DNA from: a virus
Reading direction: 5' to 3' (one strand)
Virus record (IMG/VR): IMGVR_UViG_3300010430_002587
Coordinates: 1-21,553 of that record
DNA length: 21,553 bases
Within the stretch, counting starts at the first letter, position 1, and each line of letters opens with the position of its first letter. Shown here one piece after another: positions 14,207 to 21,161 of this stretch. A program made the position numbers and the translations under genes. The notes under the pieces are model-generated. The model had not been told where the DNA came from. It worked only from the letters and a program-made list of their open reading frames with translations, and searched no databases.

Positions 14207-14538
14207 CTAAAAAGCGAGACGGTTCATTCGTAGCGTGGATGATAGCCATGATGTGCTCACTGTTCGCGCTGTGCATTTCTTCAGGGTTGGTCTTCACTAG
14301 GAGGACTGAGTGGAACTGCTCCAAGCAGGGGCACCACTACACGTCTCGTTACGAAACAAAGCCGATGGTAGACAAAATTACCATCGAAACAGTAGCGAAG
14401 CAGTTTCCTAACTATGAGACACGCCGGGAGCGCGTGTTGGATAACATGGCTACAAAGAAATACATCTGTGACGTATGCGAATACTGCGGAGATAGAATCT
14501 GGGCAACCAATGGCAAGAACACAAAAGATACTCGTTGA
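14203..14538 (+). CDS. Small membrane protein with cytoplasmic or external Cys site (111 aa)
   Basis: Positively charged N-terminus (MTKKRDG) followed by a hydrophobic span at about residues 9-31, a membrane anchor or uncleaved signal; no lipobox is evident. The soluble part has C39 with H44/H45 and then C89-x2-C92-x2-C95, suggesting a metal-binding knuckle formed between the two ends. ATG 14203 overlaps the previous stop (ATGA). The 3' end overlaps the HAD gene by 29 nt. Function unknown. Confidence 0.7.
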   Translation: MTKKRDGSFVAWMIAMMCSLFALCISSGLVFTRRTEWNCSKQGHHYTSRYETKPMVDKITIETVAKQFPNYETRRERVLDNMATKKYICDVCEYCGDRIWATNGKNTKDTR

Positions 14539-14887
14539 CTTCGATGGAGTCATTCACCGCTACGATTCAGGCTGGCAGGGCGTAACCGTCATTCCAGATC
14601 CACCTGTCGATGGTGTTAAAGAAGCCATCGCAGACCTTATGAAGGAGTACCAAGTCTATGTGTTTTCGACTCGCGCTGCTGATAGCGATGTTGGCGTTGC
14701 TGCTATTCAGTCTTACTTAGACAAACATGAGATAGAAGTAAGCGGTGTAGTTAAGAAGAAAATCCCTGCAAGCTTGCTTATTGACGACCGAGCGTTTAGA
14801 TTCAATGGAGATTGGGGTGAGGTGCTTGAATTCGTTGGGAGTCCAACAGCTTTCACCCCTTGGAACAAGATACCGAAAGGAGATTAG
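14510..14887 (+). CDS. HAD-superfamily phosphatase (125 aa)
   Basis: Seen: motif I VDFDGVI with nucleophile D10 and acid D12, motif II-like VFSTR (Ser/Thr), and a C-terminal K-IPASLLIDDRAFRFNGDW that supplies the Lys and the acidic motif IV (IDD). The compact size with no cap domain fits small phage HAD proteins that act on nucleotide or polynucleotide phosphates; the substrate cannot be told from sequence. ATG 14510 places motif I ten residues from the start, as usual for this family; upstream in-frame ATG 14414 would add a tail encoded inside the previous gene and is not needed. A ribosome binding site is weak, so translation may depend on the 29-nt overlap with the preceding gene. Confidence 0.85.
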   Translation: MARTQKILVDFDGVIHRYDSGWQGVTVIPDPPVDGVKEAIADLMKEYQVYVFSTRAADSDVGVAAIQSYLDKHEIEVSGVVKKKIPASLLIDDRAFRFNGDWGEVLEFVGSPTAFTPWNKIPKGD

Positions 14888-14889
14888 AT

Positions 14890-15276
14890 ATGGGTTTTGT
14901 AGCGTCGATGCTTAAGACCAGCACTCTACTGAACGGACTCCTGCAAAAGGATGCAGGAACACTCACACTCTCAGAGTTGGACAGGCTCCAACAATACGTG
15001 AACAAGGGAAGGTCACTCGTGTTGCTGAAGGAATACCCCCAGCTGGAATCCATCTTTGGAATTCACGCTCTGGGAGATAGGACAGAGGTCACGGACATTT
15101 TGCTCTGCTTCATCGAAGAGGGCGGAACCATTGGGTCTGATCTGTTCAGGCGGATGGTGCATGGAATGATTGATCGTCGCAAGCTGTCGCCTGCGGTCAT
15201 CGATGTTCTACAGCGGAACCAGTTCTTGCTGCCTCCTCCGATCCCGTCCACTAACCTCGATGGTGTCTCTGTATGA
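14890..15276 (+). CDS. Hypothetical helical protein (128 aa)
   Basis: ATG 14890 is chosen because AAAGGAG (14,876-14,882) stands seven bases before it; an upstream ATG at 14,860 in frame lies inside the HAD gene and lacks such a site. The product is helical: LSELDRLQQYVNKGRSLVLLKEYPQLESIFGI, a TEVTDILLCFIEEGG segment, then DRRKLSPAVIDVLQRNQFLLPPPIP with a Pro-rich end. No motif or family recognised. It overlaps the next start by ATGA, so the two are probably co-translated. Confidence 0.75.
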   Translation: MGFVASMLKTSTLLNGLLQKDAGTLTLSELDRLQQYVNKGRSLVLLKEYPQLESIFGIHALGDRTEVTDILLCFIEEGGTIGSDLFRRMVHGMIDRRKLSPAVIDVLQRNQFLLPPPIPSTNLDGVSV

Positions 15277-15734
15277 CCACGGCAACTGAGACCTTGCCTG
15301 TAGTCAATCCTACGCGTGCTCACCCAACCGGTGTCTACGTCTACCACAACGCTAACGATGGTGTTGCTGTAGCTCTTGAGCTAGGTGTTGGTGGTGGCGT
15401 TACAGCAGCGCTTGCTGTCTGCTCCCCAAGGGACCAGTACAGTAAGACACGTGCTCAACAGATCCTGAGGGCTCGTCTAGCGACTCGTCGCTTCACTAGC
15501 ACTGACCCCGCTCGGGTGGCTCTGACGTTCCAGCTGGGCGTTTACAAGGGCACCAAGTTCAAGGATGAGGTGTTTACACCCATTATGGACTATGTGCGGG
15601 ACAATGCGTATTTATTCATGGCGCAGTATCGGCTTGGGCTGACGGCTGGGCGAACTAACCGAAGAGAGTTGTTGCGTGGTTTCGTCCAAGAAATCATCAA
15701 GATCAGAAGCTACGACCAAGCCCACCTTAGCTGA
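15273..15734 (+). CDS. Hypothetical protein (153 aa)
   Basis: Starts in an ATGA overlap with the preceding gene. The N-terminal half is Gly/Val/Ala-rich with strand-like character (GVYVYHNANDGVAVALELGVGGGVTAALAV), the C-terminal half is helical and basic (KTRAQQILRARLATRRF, then YRLGLTAGRTNRRELLRGFVQEIIKIR). No catalytic motif, membrane span or Cys cluster. It forms a small translational unit with the 14,890 gene. Function unknown. Confidence 0.75.
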   Translation: MTTATETLPVVNPTRAHPTGVYVYHNANDGVAVALELGVGGGVTAALAVCSPRDQYSKTRAQQILRARLATRRFTSTDPARVALTFQLGVYKGTKFKDEVFTPIMDYVRDNAYLFMAQYRLGLTAGRTNRRELLRGFVQEIIKIRSYDQAHLS

Positions 15735-15747
15735 GAGGAAGCTTCCT

Positions 15748-15963
15748 ATGAGTCCAGAAGACGCGAAGCGTATTCAAGAGCTTCTGGACTCTAAGAACTG
15801 TGCCGGGGTAAACATAGAGTTGAACCCTAGAACAGGAAAGCTCACGTGGGGCTGCGCACATTGTGGCGCAGCCCCAATCCTTTTGGCTAACAAGTGCGAT
15901 GGTGGTTCTCTCTTCCCTGGGAAGCGCTGTAAAGAAAGGACTAACTTCGATGAACGAATGTAG
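15748..15963 (+). CDS. Small putative zinc-binding protein (71 aa)
   Basis: ATG 15748 sits eight bases after GAGAGGA (15,733-15,739); an in-frame GTG at 15,676 would need a long overlap with the upstream gene. C36-x2-C39 (in WGCAHCG), C50 and C61 could form a four-Cys zinc site. The segment coding for the CxxC knuckle is itself a perfect inverted repeat (see 15,847-15,886), so the codons there serve both protein and RNA structure. The 3' end overlaps the next gene by 14 nt. No family recognised. Confidence 0.65.
   Translation: MSPEDAKRIQELLDSKNCAGVNIELNPRTGKLTWGCAHCGAAPILLANKCDGGSLFPGKRCKERTNFDERM
15847..15886 (+). promoter_or_regulatory. Terminator-like hairpin inside a coding sequence
   Basis: An 11-bp perfect stem (15,847-15,857 with 15,866-15,876; eight-base loop) is followed by ATCCTTTT. 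This has the shape of an intrinsic terminator or attenuator but lies within the frame of the 71-aa protein, about 75 bases before the next start codon. It could attenuate transcription when ribosomes are absent, or mark an mRNA end or processing site. Structure is seen; function is inference. Confidence 0.5.
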
Positions 15964-16201
15964 ATACCGTATCGGAGATGCTGTATTGTCTGCAGCAGTG
16001 TTTATGTGCTTGATAGGCATGTCCATCGCACTAGGCGCTACAGAGCACTGGGCATGGTTTACTCCCGGTGGCTTTCTGCTTGTAGTCTATATCTTCGGTG
16101 CGCTAATGAACCGCAGAGAGCGTAGGTTAGAGGCTATCCAACAGATCAGACAACAGAGGCAGCTAGCGCTAGGCGTGCCGCCTGATGAGGCTATGCAATA
16201 A
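15950..16201 (+). CDS. Small two-span membrane protein (83 aa)
   Basis: ATG 15950 follows AAGAAAGGA (15,932-15,940). Two hydrophobic stretches, about residues 9-30 and 38-56, are joined by a short loop (GATEHWAWFTPG), giving a hairpin in the membrane; the C-terminal tail is Arg/Gln-rich (NRRERRLEAIQQIRQQRQ) and probably cytoplasmic. Stop and next start overlap as TAATG. Size and topology resemble holin-like or superinfection-type small phage membrane proteins, but no lysis genes are near, so no function is claimed. Confidence 0.7.
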   Translation: MNECRYRIGDAVLSAAVFMCLIGMSIALGATEHWAWFTPGGFLLVVYIFGALMNRRERRLEAIQQIRQQRQLALGVPPDEAMQ

Positions 16202-16419
16202 TGCCCTTCTCTGATGGTAATTGCTTCATTTGTGGCACACCAGCAATCGTATGCTCATGGGATGACATTCACGATAAGACAGAGTACCGCTGCGCTCAAT
16301 GTTCTATCGATGAGGTTAAGGCCAACATTGATAAACATCCGTGGTGGAGCAGAATCATGGACAAGATAAGCAGGAAGAAGAAGGCTAAGCTAGCCTTACA
16401 GGAGTTGCTAGATGACTAA
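16201..16419 (+). CDS. Small zinc-knuckle protein (72 aa)
   Basis: C8-x2-C11 and C31-x2-C34 form a typical four-Cys zinc ribbon in the first half; the second half is basic and helical (SRIMDKISRKKKAKLALQELLDD). Zinc ribbon plus basic helix would suit nucleic acid or protein binding. Starts in a TAATG overlap with the previous gene and itself overlaps the MazG-like gene by eight bases. Confidence 0.72.
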   Translation: MPFSDGNCFICGTPAIVCSWDDIHDKTEYRCAQCSIDEVKANIDKHPWWSRIMDKISRKKKAKLALQELLDD

Positions 16420-16891
16420 TACAGCATATGGTTTCGGGGATACATACCCTGTCGCTGAGATGAACTACGATGGGTTCACCCAGTATCAGCAGTTCACTGG
16501 CACTACGGATAAGGCGGGGACCAACCTCAACACTGTCCTAGGGATGGCTGGTGAGGTTGGTGAGATTCTCGGCAAGGCCAAGGGACTTACCTTCAGGGAT
16601 AATGTCCCTAACATCGATGAGGTAATCGGTGATCTAGTAGTTTGTGCTCTGTCTTGTGAGAGTCTGAAGAAGGAAACTCGTGTCAAGAGCCTTGAGGCTA
16701 TCTCCTTCGATAAGCTCTCTTCGGAGGACAGGGTTGCTCTAGCTAATGAGGCAGCCGATGTTGTCTGGTATCTTGCGCGTTTTTGTGACAGGCTTGGCGA
16801 GGATTTCGGCCAAGTAATGAAGAGGAACGTAGACAAGCTTTCGTCTCGTAAGCAGCGTGGCGTTCTACATGGTAAGGGAGATAACAGATGA
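16412..16891 (+). CDS. MazG-like nucleotide pyrophosphohydrolase, second copy (159 aa)
   Basis: Seen: GMAGEVGEILGKAKG (E48, E51) and ANEAADVVWYLARFCDRLG (E113, D116), the ExxE/ExxD metal site, then N-x-DKLSSRKQRG, the conserved ending of MazG-like proteins. Between the two halves a roughly 50-residue insert (about 60-108) with charged helices makes it longer than the minimal 6836 gene, from which it differs widely. ATG 16412 lies eight bases after AGGAG. Expected reaction: (d)NTP to (d)NMP plus pyrophosphate; the substrate is not readable. Confidence 0.85.
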   Translation: MTNTAYGFGDTYPVAEMNYDGFTQYQQFTGTTDKAGTNLNTVLGMAGEVGEILGKAKGLTFRDNVPNIDEVIGDLVVCALSCESLKKETRVKSLEAISFDKLSSEDRVALANEAADVVWYLARFCDRLGEDFGQVMKRNVDKLSSRKQRGVLHGKGDNR

Positions 16892-17592
16892 AGCTTGGTC
16901 CTGAAGCTATCAAACAGATGTATCCGCAATTCGCTAATGCTGAGTGTGAGCAGCATGGTGAGCAGCGTAGGGCTAACGTTCCGCAGCATCTGAGGGGTGT
17001 GTTCGCTAACCGTCCTGACTCTAGCTGGGTATGCTCTGCGTGCGTGGATGAGGCTAAGAAGCAGTACACTGAGACACAGAGAGCTTTGCGCCAGCAGAAG
17101 CATCAGGAGAAGGAGAACCGACGTGCAGCTATAAAGCAGGCACGAGAAGATGCAAAAAATGCTGATAAGGCACTTGCTGAGTATGTCGCAAGCTGTCAAA
17201 ATGCTGTTGAAGCAGTGAAAGCTGCAGAGGGTAAGCTAGAGACAACTAGGAGTAAGGTCAGAGCAGCAAAGAGCAAGACAGCAGGAGCAGAGCAGAGGCT
17301 GGTGAAGGCTAAGGAAGACTATCACGCACATGCATCGGCGGTCCTCCAGCTTGAAGAGCTTAGCGCGCAACAGTTTGAGGAGCTAGATTGTGCCGACGCT
17401 GACGTAGCTACGTGCTACAATGTTCTGCAAGGTAAGTTGGACGAGACAGACGCCTTGTGGGAATGCCTTGGAAAGGCAGCGAAAAAGAAGCGTGACAAGT
17501 CAAGCAAAAAAGCAGCCCTGGGTCTCCTACGTGAGCATCAACAAGCTGCTGAAGAAGTACAAAGCACAGGAGAACAAGAACAAGCCGAATGA
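16888..17592 (+). CDS. Coiled-coil protein with N-terminal Cys/His site (234 aa)
   Basis: ATGA overlap with the MazG-like gene and a good AGGGAG (about 16,875-16,880). C20-x2-H23 and C49-x2-C52 may bind zinc in the first 55 residues. Residues about 55-155 are Lys/Glu/Ala/Gln-rich with heptad-like spacing (KQYTETQRALRQQKHQEKENRRAAIKQ and following), a long coiled coil; the tail is Glu/Gln-rich. No enzyme motif. The last 100 bases overlap the probable start of the next gene, itself coiled-coil, suggesting paired expression and possibly a physical complex. Function unknown. Confidence 0.75.
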   Translation: MKLGPEAIKQMYPQFANAECEQHGEQRRANVPQHLRGVFANRPDSSWVCSACVDEAKKQYTETQRALRQQKHQEKENRRAAIKQAREDAKNADKALAEYVASCQNAVEAVKAAEGKLETTRSKVRAAKSKTAGAEQRLVKAKEDYHAHASAVLQLEELSAQQFEELDCADADVATCYNVLQGKLDETDALWECLGKAAKKKRDKSSKKAALGLLREHQQAAEEVQSTGEQEQAE

Positions 17593-18661
17593 TGTTCTTC
17601 CTCCTAAGGTAAATCAGGATGTGCCTGCTGTTGCTAAGCACTGGCATATGAAGGCTAAGTGGGCAAGAAGGAAAGAAGGTGCTGAGATGGGAAAGAAGAA
17701 GTTTACAGTAGATCCCAAGATTTACGAGGGTGTTCGTGCTGGACTAGCGGCAGCTAGGGCAAAGCAGGCTGGCAAGAAGCCAGTCGGCTCTAAGACTATC
17801 TGCATGGACATCGAGCGTGTCAACCAGCGCTTGTTTACTCTTCCTGATTTCCTAGAGGAGCACCAGGTTCATACAGCTGCTGTGTCATTGAACGGCACTA
17901 ACTGTGTTGAGTCCAGGGATTTTACTATCTCTGGTAACATCCTCAACTGGGTATCCGACAGGAAGCTATACAAGTCTGATGTAATAGGCGTCCGCTACTC
18001 TCTCCTAGAGCTTGGTAGTGTTCCGTTTGTGCCAGTCACATCCTTCCAGGCTATCAACGGTATTCCAATCCAAAGCCTCAACAAGTCTTTGGGTGGTCTA
18101 GCTGAGAAGCTAAGCAGGGTTGAGAGTGCTCTGAAGACTGATACCAAGAGCTTGAAGCGCAAGCTTGCTGATGTTGAACTAACTGTCGAGAGTCTGGACA
18201 CGGACTACGATGACGTTCTCCACCAGGTTGGAGCAATCAATGAGTCCGTCAACAACCTAGAGGAGTTGGCGGTTCAGGAGATGGCAGTAGAGGAAGCAGA
18301 AGTCGAAGAGCCCCAAGCAGAGGAGGACGAAGAGATGATTGCACCAGGTGTGAAGGTATGGCACCGCTTGTCTGAAGAGGGTCCGTGGATCGTCGTTCAG
18401 CCAACCGTGCTTAACGTAAACAGTAGGCAAGAGGGTGGTGATGAGAACCGCTTCAAGCAGAGCTACGTCGAGCTAGCTTGGACCGTTCAGACACCAGATG
18501 GTGTTAGGGACTTCGCTGAGGTTGTCCTAACGACCCGCACGCCTAAGAAGGCCAGCATGTCTTGGTCTAAGAAGATCGCCATAGGAGTGGCAGGAGTAGC
18601 TACAGCAGCGGCTGTAGTTCATGCTCCACTGATCCTCAAGTTGCTTGGGTTGATCCAGTAA
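17492..18661 (+). CDS. Coiled-coil protein with C-terminal membrane anchor (389 aa, start uncertain)
   Basis: The frame is open from before 17,420. GTG 17492 is taken because the sequence after it (QPWVSYVSINKLLKKYKAQE, then HWHMKAKWARRKEG) looks protein-coding although it overlaps the previous gene by 101 nt; ATG 17687 (MGKKKF) has a better ribosome binding site (AAGGTG) and is the main alternative. Then a globular section, a coiled coil at about residues 196-260, an acidic stretch (VEEAEVEEPQAEEDEE), a compact beta-like domain (MIAPGVKVWHRLSEEGPWIVV...), and a final hydrophobic span at about 362-385 ending four residues from the stop. It is therefore a tail-anchored protein facing the cytoplasm by the usual rule. 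No known family. Terminator follows. Confidence 0.72.
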   Translation: MTSQAKKQPWVSYVSINKLLKKYKAQENKNKPNDVLPPKVNQDVPAVAKHWHMKAKWARRKEGAEMGKKKFTVDPKIYEGVRAGLAAARAKQAGKKPVGSKTICMDIERVNQRLFTLPDFLEEHQVHTAAVSLNGTNCVESRDFTISGNILNWVSDRKLYKSDVIGVRYSLLELGSVPFVPVTSFQAINGIPIQSLNKSLGGLAEKLSRVESALKTDTKSLKRKLADVELTVESLDTDYDDVLHQVGAINESVNNLEELAVQEMAVEEAEVEEPQAEEDEEMIAPGVKVWHRLSEEGPWIVVQPTVLNVNSRQEGGDENRFKQSYVELAWTVQTPDGVRDFAEVVLTTRTPKKASMSWSKKIAIGVAGVATAAAVVHAPLILKLLGLIQ

Positions 18662-18664
18662 GTA

Positions 18665-18690
18665 GGGGGAGGGTAACCTCCCCCGCTTCT
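18665..18690 (+). terminator. Hairpin terminator with GTAA (GNRA) loop
   Basis: A perfect 8-bp stem, GGGGGAGG (18,665-18,672) with CCTCCCCC (18,677-18,684), closed by a GTAA tetraloop and followed by GCTTCTGT. It begins four bases after the stop of the tail-anchored coiled-coil gene and lies in one of the few gaps. The T-tract is weak, as in the terminator at 13,760. Confidence 0.85.
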
Positions 18691-18707
18691 GTATGTACTG
18701 AAGACTA

Positions 18708-18923
18708 ATGACTGACTATGAAGAGAACCCCCAAGACATAGACGACATCGTAAACCACAAACCTTTCCTATGGATGTTCGATAGGAAGAGGACAATGATC
18801 TACCACTACTCCAAGGGCGAGTGGGGTGAGATTAGGTGGGACTTTGGGTTCCTCTGTGGTTTAGGTCTTGGAGCACCGATCTATTTGATACTGTATACGG
18901 TGTTAACTTACGCAACTGGATGA
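18708..18923 (+). CDS. Small tail-anchored membrane protein (71 aa)
   Basis: Begins MTDYEENPQD, acidic, then a Trp/basic section (FLWMFDRKRTMIYHYSKGEWGEIRWD) and a C-terminal hydrophobic span at about residues 48-69 (FLCGLGLGAPIYLILYTVLTYA). First gene after the terminator; ribosome binding site weak (TGAAGA about 18,699). Four bases separate it from the DUF3310 gene. Function unknown. Confidence 0.68.
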   Translation: MTDYEENPQDIDDIVNHKPFLWMFDRKRTMIYHYSKGEWGEIRWDFGFLCGLGLGAPIYLILYTVLTYATG

Positions 18924-18927
18924 CTGT

Positions 18928-19227
18928 ATGGCTCAACAACCGACTGTTCCTGCTCCACCAAAACGCATCTACAAAGGCAACGATCCTAGGACCAAGGGAA
19001 CCCCTGGCTCTGGCGAGGTAGTAAGCCACCCTAACCACTACACCTTCGGTAAGTTCGAAGTCATTGATGTTCTCTATGACTGGCAGCTTGAATACCCCCT
19101 GGACAACGTGCTTAAGTACGTAGCCAGGGCTGGTAAGAAGGGTGGTCCTGAGAAGATGCTGGAAGACCTCAAGAAGGCCCAGTTCTACCTCAACTACTAC
19201 ATCGATCAAAAGGAGAAGGGCGAATAG
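18928..19227 (+). CDS. DUF3310 family protein (99 aa)
   Basis: After a Pro-rich leader (about 30 residues) the sequence VSHPNHYTFGKFEVIDVLYDWQ, then NVLKYVARAGKK and LEDLKKAQFYLNYYI, matches the DUF3310 pattern HPxHY...GxxEvId...N..KYi.RaGkK...eDLkKA..YL. The family is common in phages, often labelled nucleotide kinase by transfer, but it lacks a P-loop and its biochemical role is not established to my knowledge. The TAG stop overlaps the GTG start of the next gene by one base. Confidence 0.88.
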   Translation: MAQQPTVPAPPKRIYKGNDPRTKGTPGSGEVVSHPNHYTFGKFEVIDVLYDWQLEYPLDNVLKYVARAGKKGGPEKMLEDLKKAQFYLNYYIDQKEKGE

Positions 19228-19397
19228 TGAAGGACATCTCCACGCCTAAGCTGGTCATTATCTGTCTTACCGCTGTGTTATGCTTCGGTATCCTAGCGTG
19301 GGCTATCACTAGGGAGAGTGAGATAAGCGCTGTAGAGCGCATCGAGCACGATAAAGAGCGCCCTCGTAAGTTCTGGGAGAAAGAGCCTGGTAAGTGA
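19227..19397 (+). CDS. Small single-span membrane protein (56 aa)
   Basis: GTG 19227 overlaps the DUF3310 stop by one base, with AAGGAGAAGG (19,209-19,218) as ribosome binding site. Product: short N-terminus KDISTPK, a hydrophobic span at about residues 9-27 (LVIICLTAVLCFGILAWAI), then a charged tail (TRESEISAVERIEHDKERPRKFWEKEPGK). The GTGA junction with the next gene supports real translation. Too short for standard long-ORF calling. No family recognised. Confidence 0.68.
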   Translation: MKDISTPKLVIICLTAVLCFGILAWAITRESEISAVERIEHDKERPRKFWEKEPGK

Positions 19398-19645
19398 GCA
19401 AGACCATCTGGATCTTCAGTTGTTACAACGAGAGTGGTGACCGATGGGTGTGCGGCTACTTTAACAAGAAGCCTACGGAAAAAGAGCAACACGCTTACTT
19501 CAAGAAGAACTACAATTACGAATATGCTTGCACAGATGATGGAGAAGATGATCCTGTCTGCTACATCCACTGGGATCTAGTGGAGCTTAATCGAGAGAAG
19601 CTCCCACCCCCTTTGCCTAAGAAACAGTGGTCGAGAAGTCTATGA
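19394..19645 (+). CDS. Hypothetical protein (83 aa)
   Basis: GTG 19394 overlaps the previous stop (GTGA). The product starts SKTIWIFSCYNESGDRWVCGYF, strand-like with aromatic residues, then NKKPTEKEQHAYFKKNYNYEYACTDDGEDDPVCYIHWDLVELNREKLPPPLPKKQ. Three or four scattered Cys and many Tyr/Trp; no motif recognised. The stop overlaps the exonuclease start as ATGA, placing both in one unit. Confidence 0.65.
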   Translation: MSKTIWIFSCYNESGDRWVCGYFNKKPTEKEQHAYFKKNYNYEYACTDDGEDDPVCYIHWDLVELNREKLPPPLPKKQWSRSL

Positions 19646-20613
19646 CAACCGTTCTAGTTGATGGGCACCACATGCTCCATCGGGTAGCTTTCATACCCGA
19701 GCTACAGAAGCTCTCCACACGTAAGGGTGTCCCCACAGGCCCCTGCTTCGGCTTCCTCAGAGTCCTCAGGGCCACGCTGAATCGCTTCAAGGCCACAGAC
19801 TGCATAGTCGTCTGGGACAGCGGTAGGAGCGCTTACAGGCAGAAGCTCTACCCAGAATACAAGGCTAACAGAGATGAAGGTGATAAGCCTGCTGCTCTAG
19901 ATAACATTGATGACCAGAAGGATATCCTTCAAGAGGTTCTACCGTATCTCAACACTAAGCAACTAATCATTGGTGGCTACGAAGGTGATGACCTTCTAGC
20001 TCTACTAATCGAGACACTAGAGGATGAAGACGATAGGATAGTCGTAGTTACAGGGGACAAGGATCTGCTCCAGCTAGTAAGGCCAGGTGTTGATGTATAC
20101 CGCCCAATTGCTGACCAACTTGTTACTGACTTTGATTTCACTACTCAAGTCGGGGTTCCTGTTTCTCTTTTCACACTGCGTAAAGCTCTTGTAGGAGATA
20201 AGTCTGACAACATCGATGGTATACGTGGCGTCGGTGAGAAGACAGCTAACAAACTATTAGAGGAAGTCTACGCTGATGAGGATGGCTGGTGGCAGGACAT
20301 CGAACTTGCCGAAGACCTAAGTGAGTTTAAGGAGCACTGCGCTGAGCACAAAGGCAAGACAGCCAAGCGTATTGCAGAAGACTGGCCAGTAGTTACTCGC
20401 AACCTTAAGCTCATGGATATCATAAACTACTTCCCTTTCACAACCAAGGACCGTAAGAAGGCCAAAGCTGTTGTAGAGATGGATATTCGTGGGATGGCTA
20501 CAGACATTGAGTTAATCAAGATGTTGGGTAAGTGGGAGTTCCACGATTTCACATCTAAGTTCATGCAGTGGATTCGCCCGTTTAAGAGGCTGTCGTGCGT
20601 CTCGACCATATAG
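19642..20613 (+). CDS. 5'-3' exonuclease, FEN/PolI N-terminal domain family (323 aa)
   Basis: PIN-like fold nuclease that removes RNA primers and 5' flaps. Seen in order: LVDGHHMLHR (metal ligand D7), VVWDSGRSAYRQKLYPEYKANR, EGDDLLA and VTGDKDLLQL (acidic metal cluster), and GDKSDNIDGIRGVGEKTANKLL, the helix-hairpin/H3TH DNA-binding motif. This supplies the 5' nuclease that the UDG-polymerase fusion lacks, as in many phages with separate genes. ATG 19642 is preferred over in-frame GTG 19627 because it makes the usual ATGA junction and has GAGAAG eight bases before. The 3' end overlaps the VOC gene by 19 nt. Confidence 0.92.
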   Translation: MTTVLVDGHHMLHRVAFIPELQKLSTRKGVPTGPCFGFLRVLRATLNRFKATDCIVVWDSGRSAYRQKLYPEYKANRDEGDKPAALDNIDDQKDILQEVLPYLNTKQLIIGGYEGDDLLALLIETLEDEDDRIVVVTGDKDLLQLVRPGVDVYRPIADQLVTDFDFTTQVGVPVSLFTLRKALVGDKSDNIDGIRGVGEKTANKLLEEVYADEDGWWQDIELAEDLSEFKEHCAEHKGKTAKRIAEDWPVVTRNLKLMDIINYFPFTTKDRKKAKAVVEMDIRGMATDIELIKMLGKWEFHDFTSKFMQWIRPFKRLSCVSTI

Positions 20614-21161
20614 CCTATAGAGTAGTTGACCGATGGAAGACAGCCGAGTTCTTCATCAAAGCATTTGGTTACACCATGCAGGAAGAGTTTAAGCCTTACG
20701 GTGACGACTCTGTTCAGTGCATAGCGCTACGTCCATCGGAGCGACAGGAGCTTGAGTGGGTTCCGTTCCTCATCTCCTACGGTGGTCCTCCTGAGGCTAT
20801 GCATCCAGTTAAGTATCACCTAGCGCCTGAGATTTTCATCTCAGATGGTAAACCTGATTCAGTCGTTGGAAAATGGGTCAAAGATCGTAATGGCATAGGA
20901 GGCATTCACCATTTAGCATATGAGGTGTACGACGTACAGGAGGAAGTTGATCGCTGGCTTGAGAAGGGTTGGGGAAACTTTCTATCTGATGACGTTCTTA
21001 CATGTCCTGGCATTAAGCAAATCTTCTCGGAAGAGATGGGAATTACTGGTGGGATGATCTTTGAGTTTATAGAGCGTCGTGCAGACCGTGGGTTCTGCAA
21101 GGAGAACGTTAAAGCTCTGATGGATAGCACCAGAAAGAACAACGATGCCGGTAACGATTGA
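20595..21161 (+). CDS. VOC-superfamily (glyoxalase/dioxygenase fold) protein (188 aa)
   Basis: Two vicinal-oxygen-chelate modules: LDHIAYRVVDR with H5 opens the first and IHHLAYEVYDV with H106 opens the second at the matching position; IFEFIE with E157 (or E160) gives the usual late acidic metal ligand. The pattern resembles methylmalonyl-CoA epimerase, glyoxalase and 4-hydroxyphenylpyruvate dioxygenase relatives; the reaction cannot be deduced. GTG 20595 is required to include the first strand and follows AAGAGG (20,584-20,589). It overlaps the exonuclease gene by 19 nt, so it is part of the phage unit and not a stray insertion. VOC genes are uncommon among phage replication genes. Confidence 0.82.
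   Translation: MRLDHIAYRVVDRWKTAEFFIKAFGYTMQEEFKPYGDDSVQCIALRPSERQELEWVPFLISYGGPPEAMHPVKYHLAPEIFISDGKPDSVVGKWVKDRNGIGGIHHLAYEVYDVQEEVDRWLEKGWGNFLSDDVLTCPGIKQIFSEEMGITGGMIFEFIERRADRGFCKENVKALMDSTRKNNDAGND

Noticed and set aside
16888-18661. Tail assembly chaperone G/GT-type frameshift pair
   Set aside because: No tape-measure or tail genes follow, the needed shift would be +1, and the coiled-coil and tail-anchor content does not fit.
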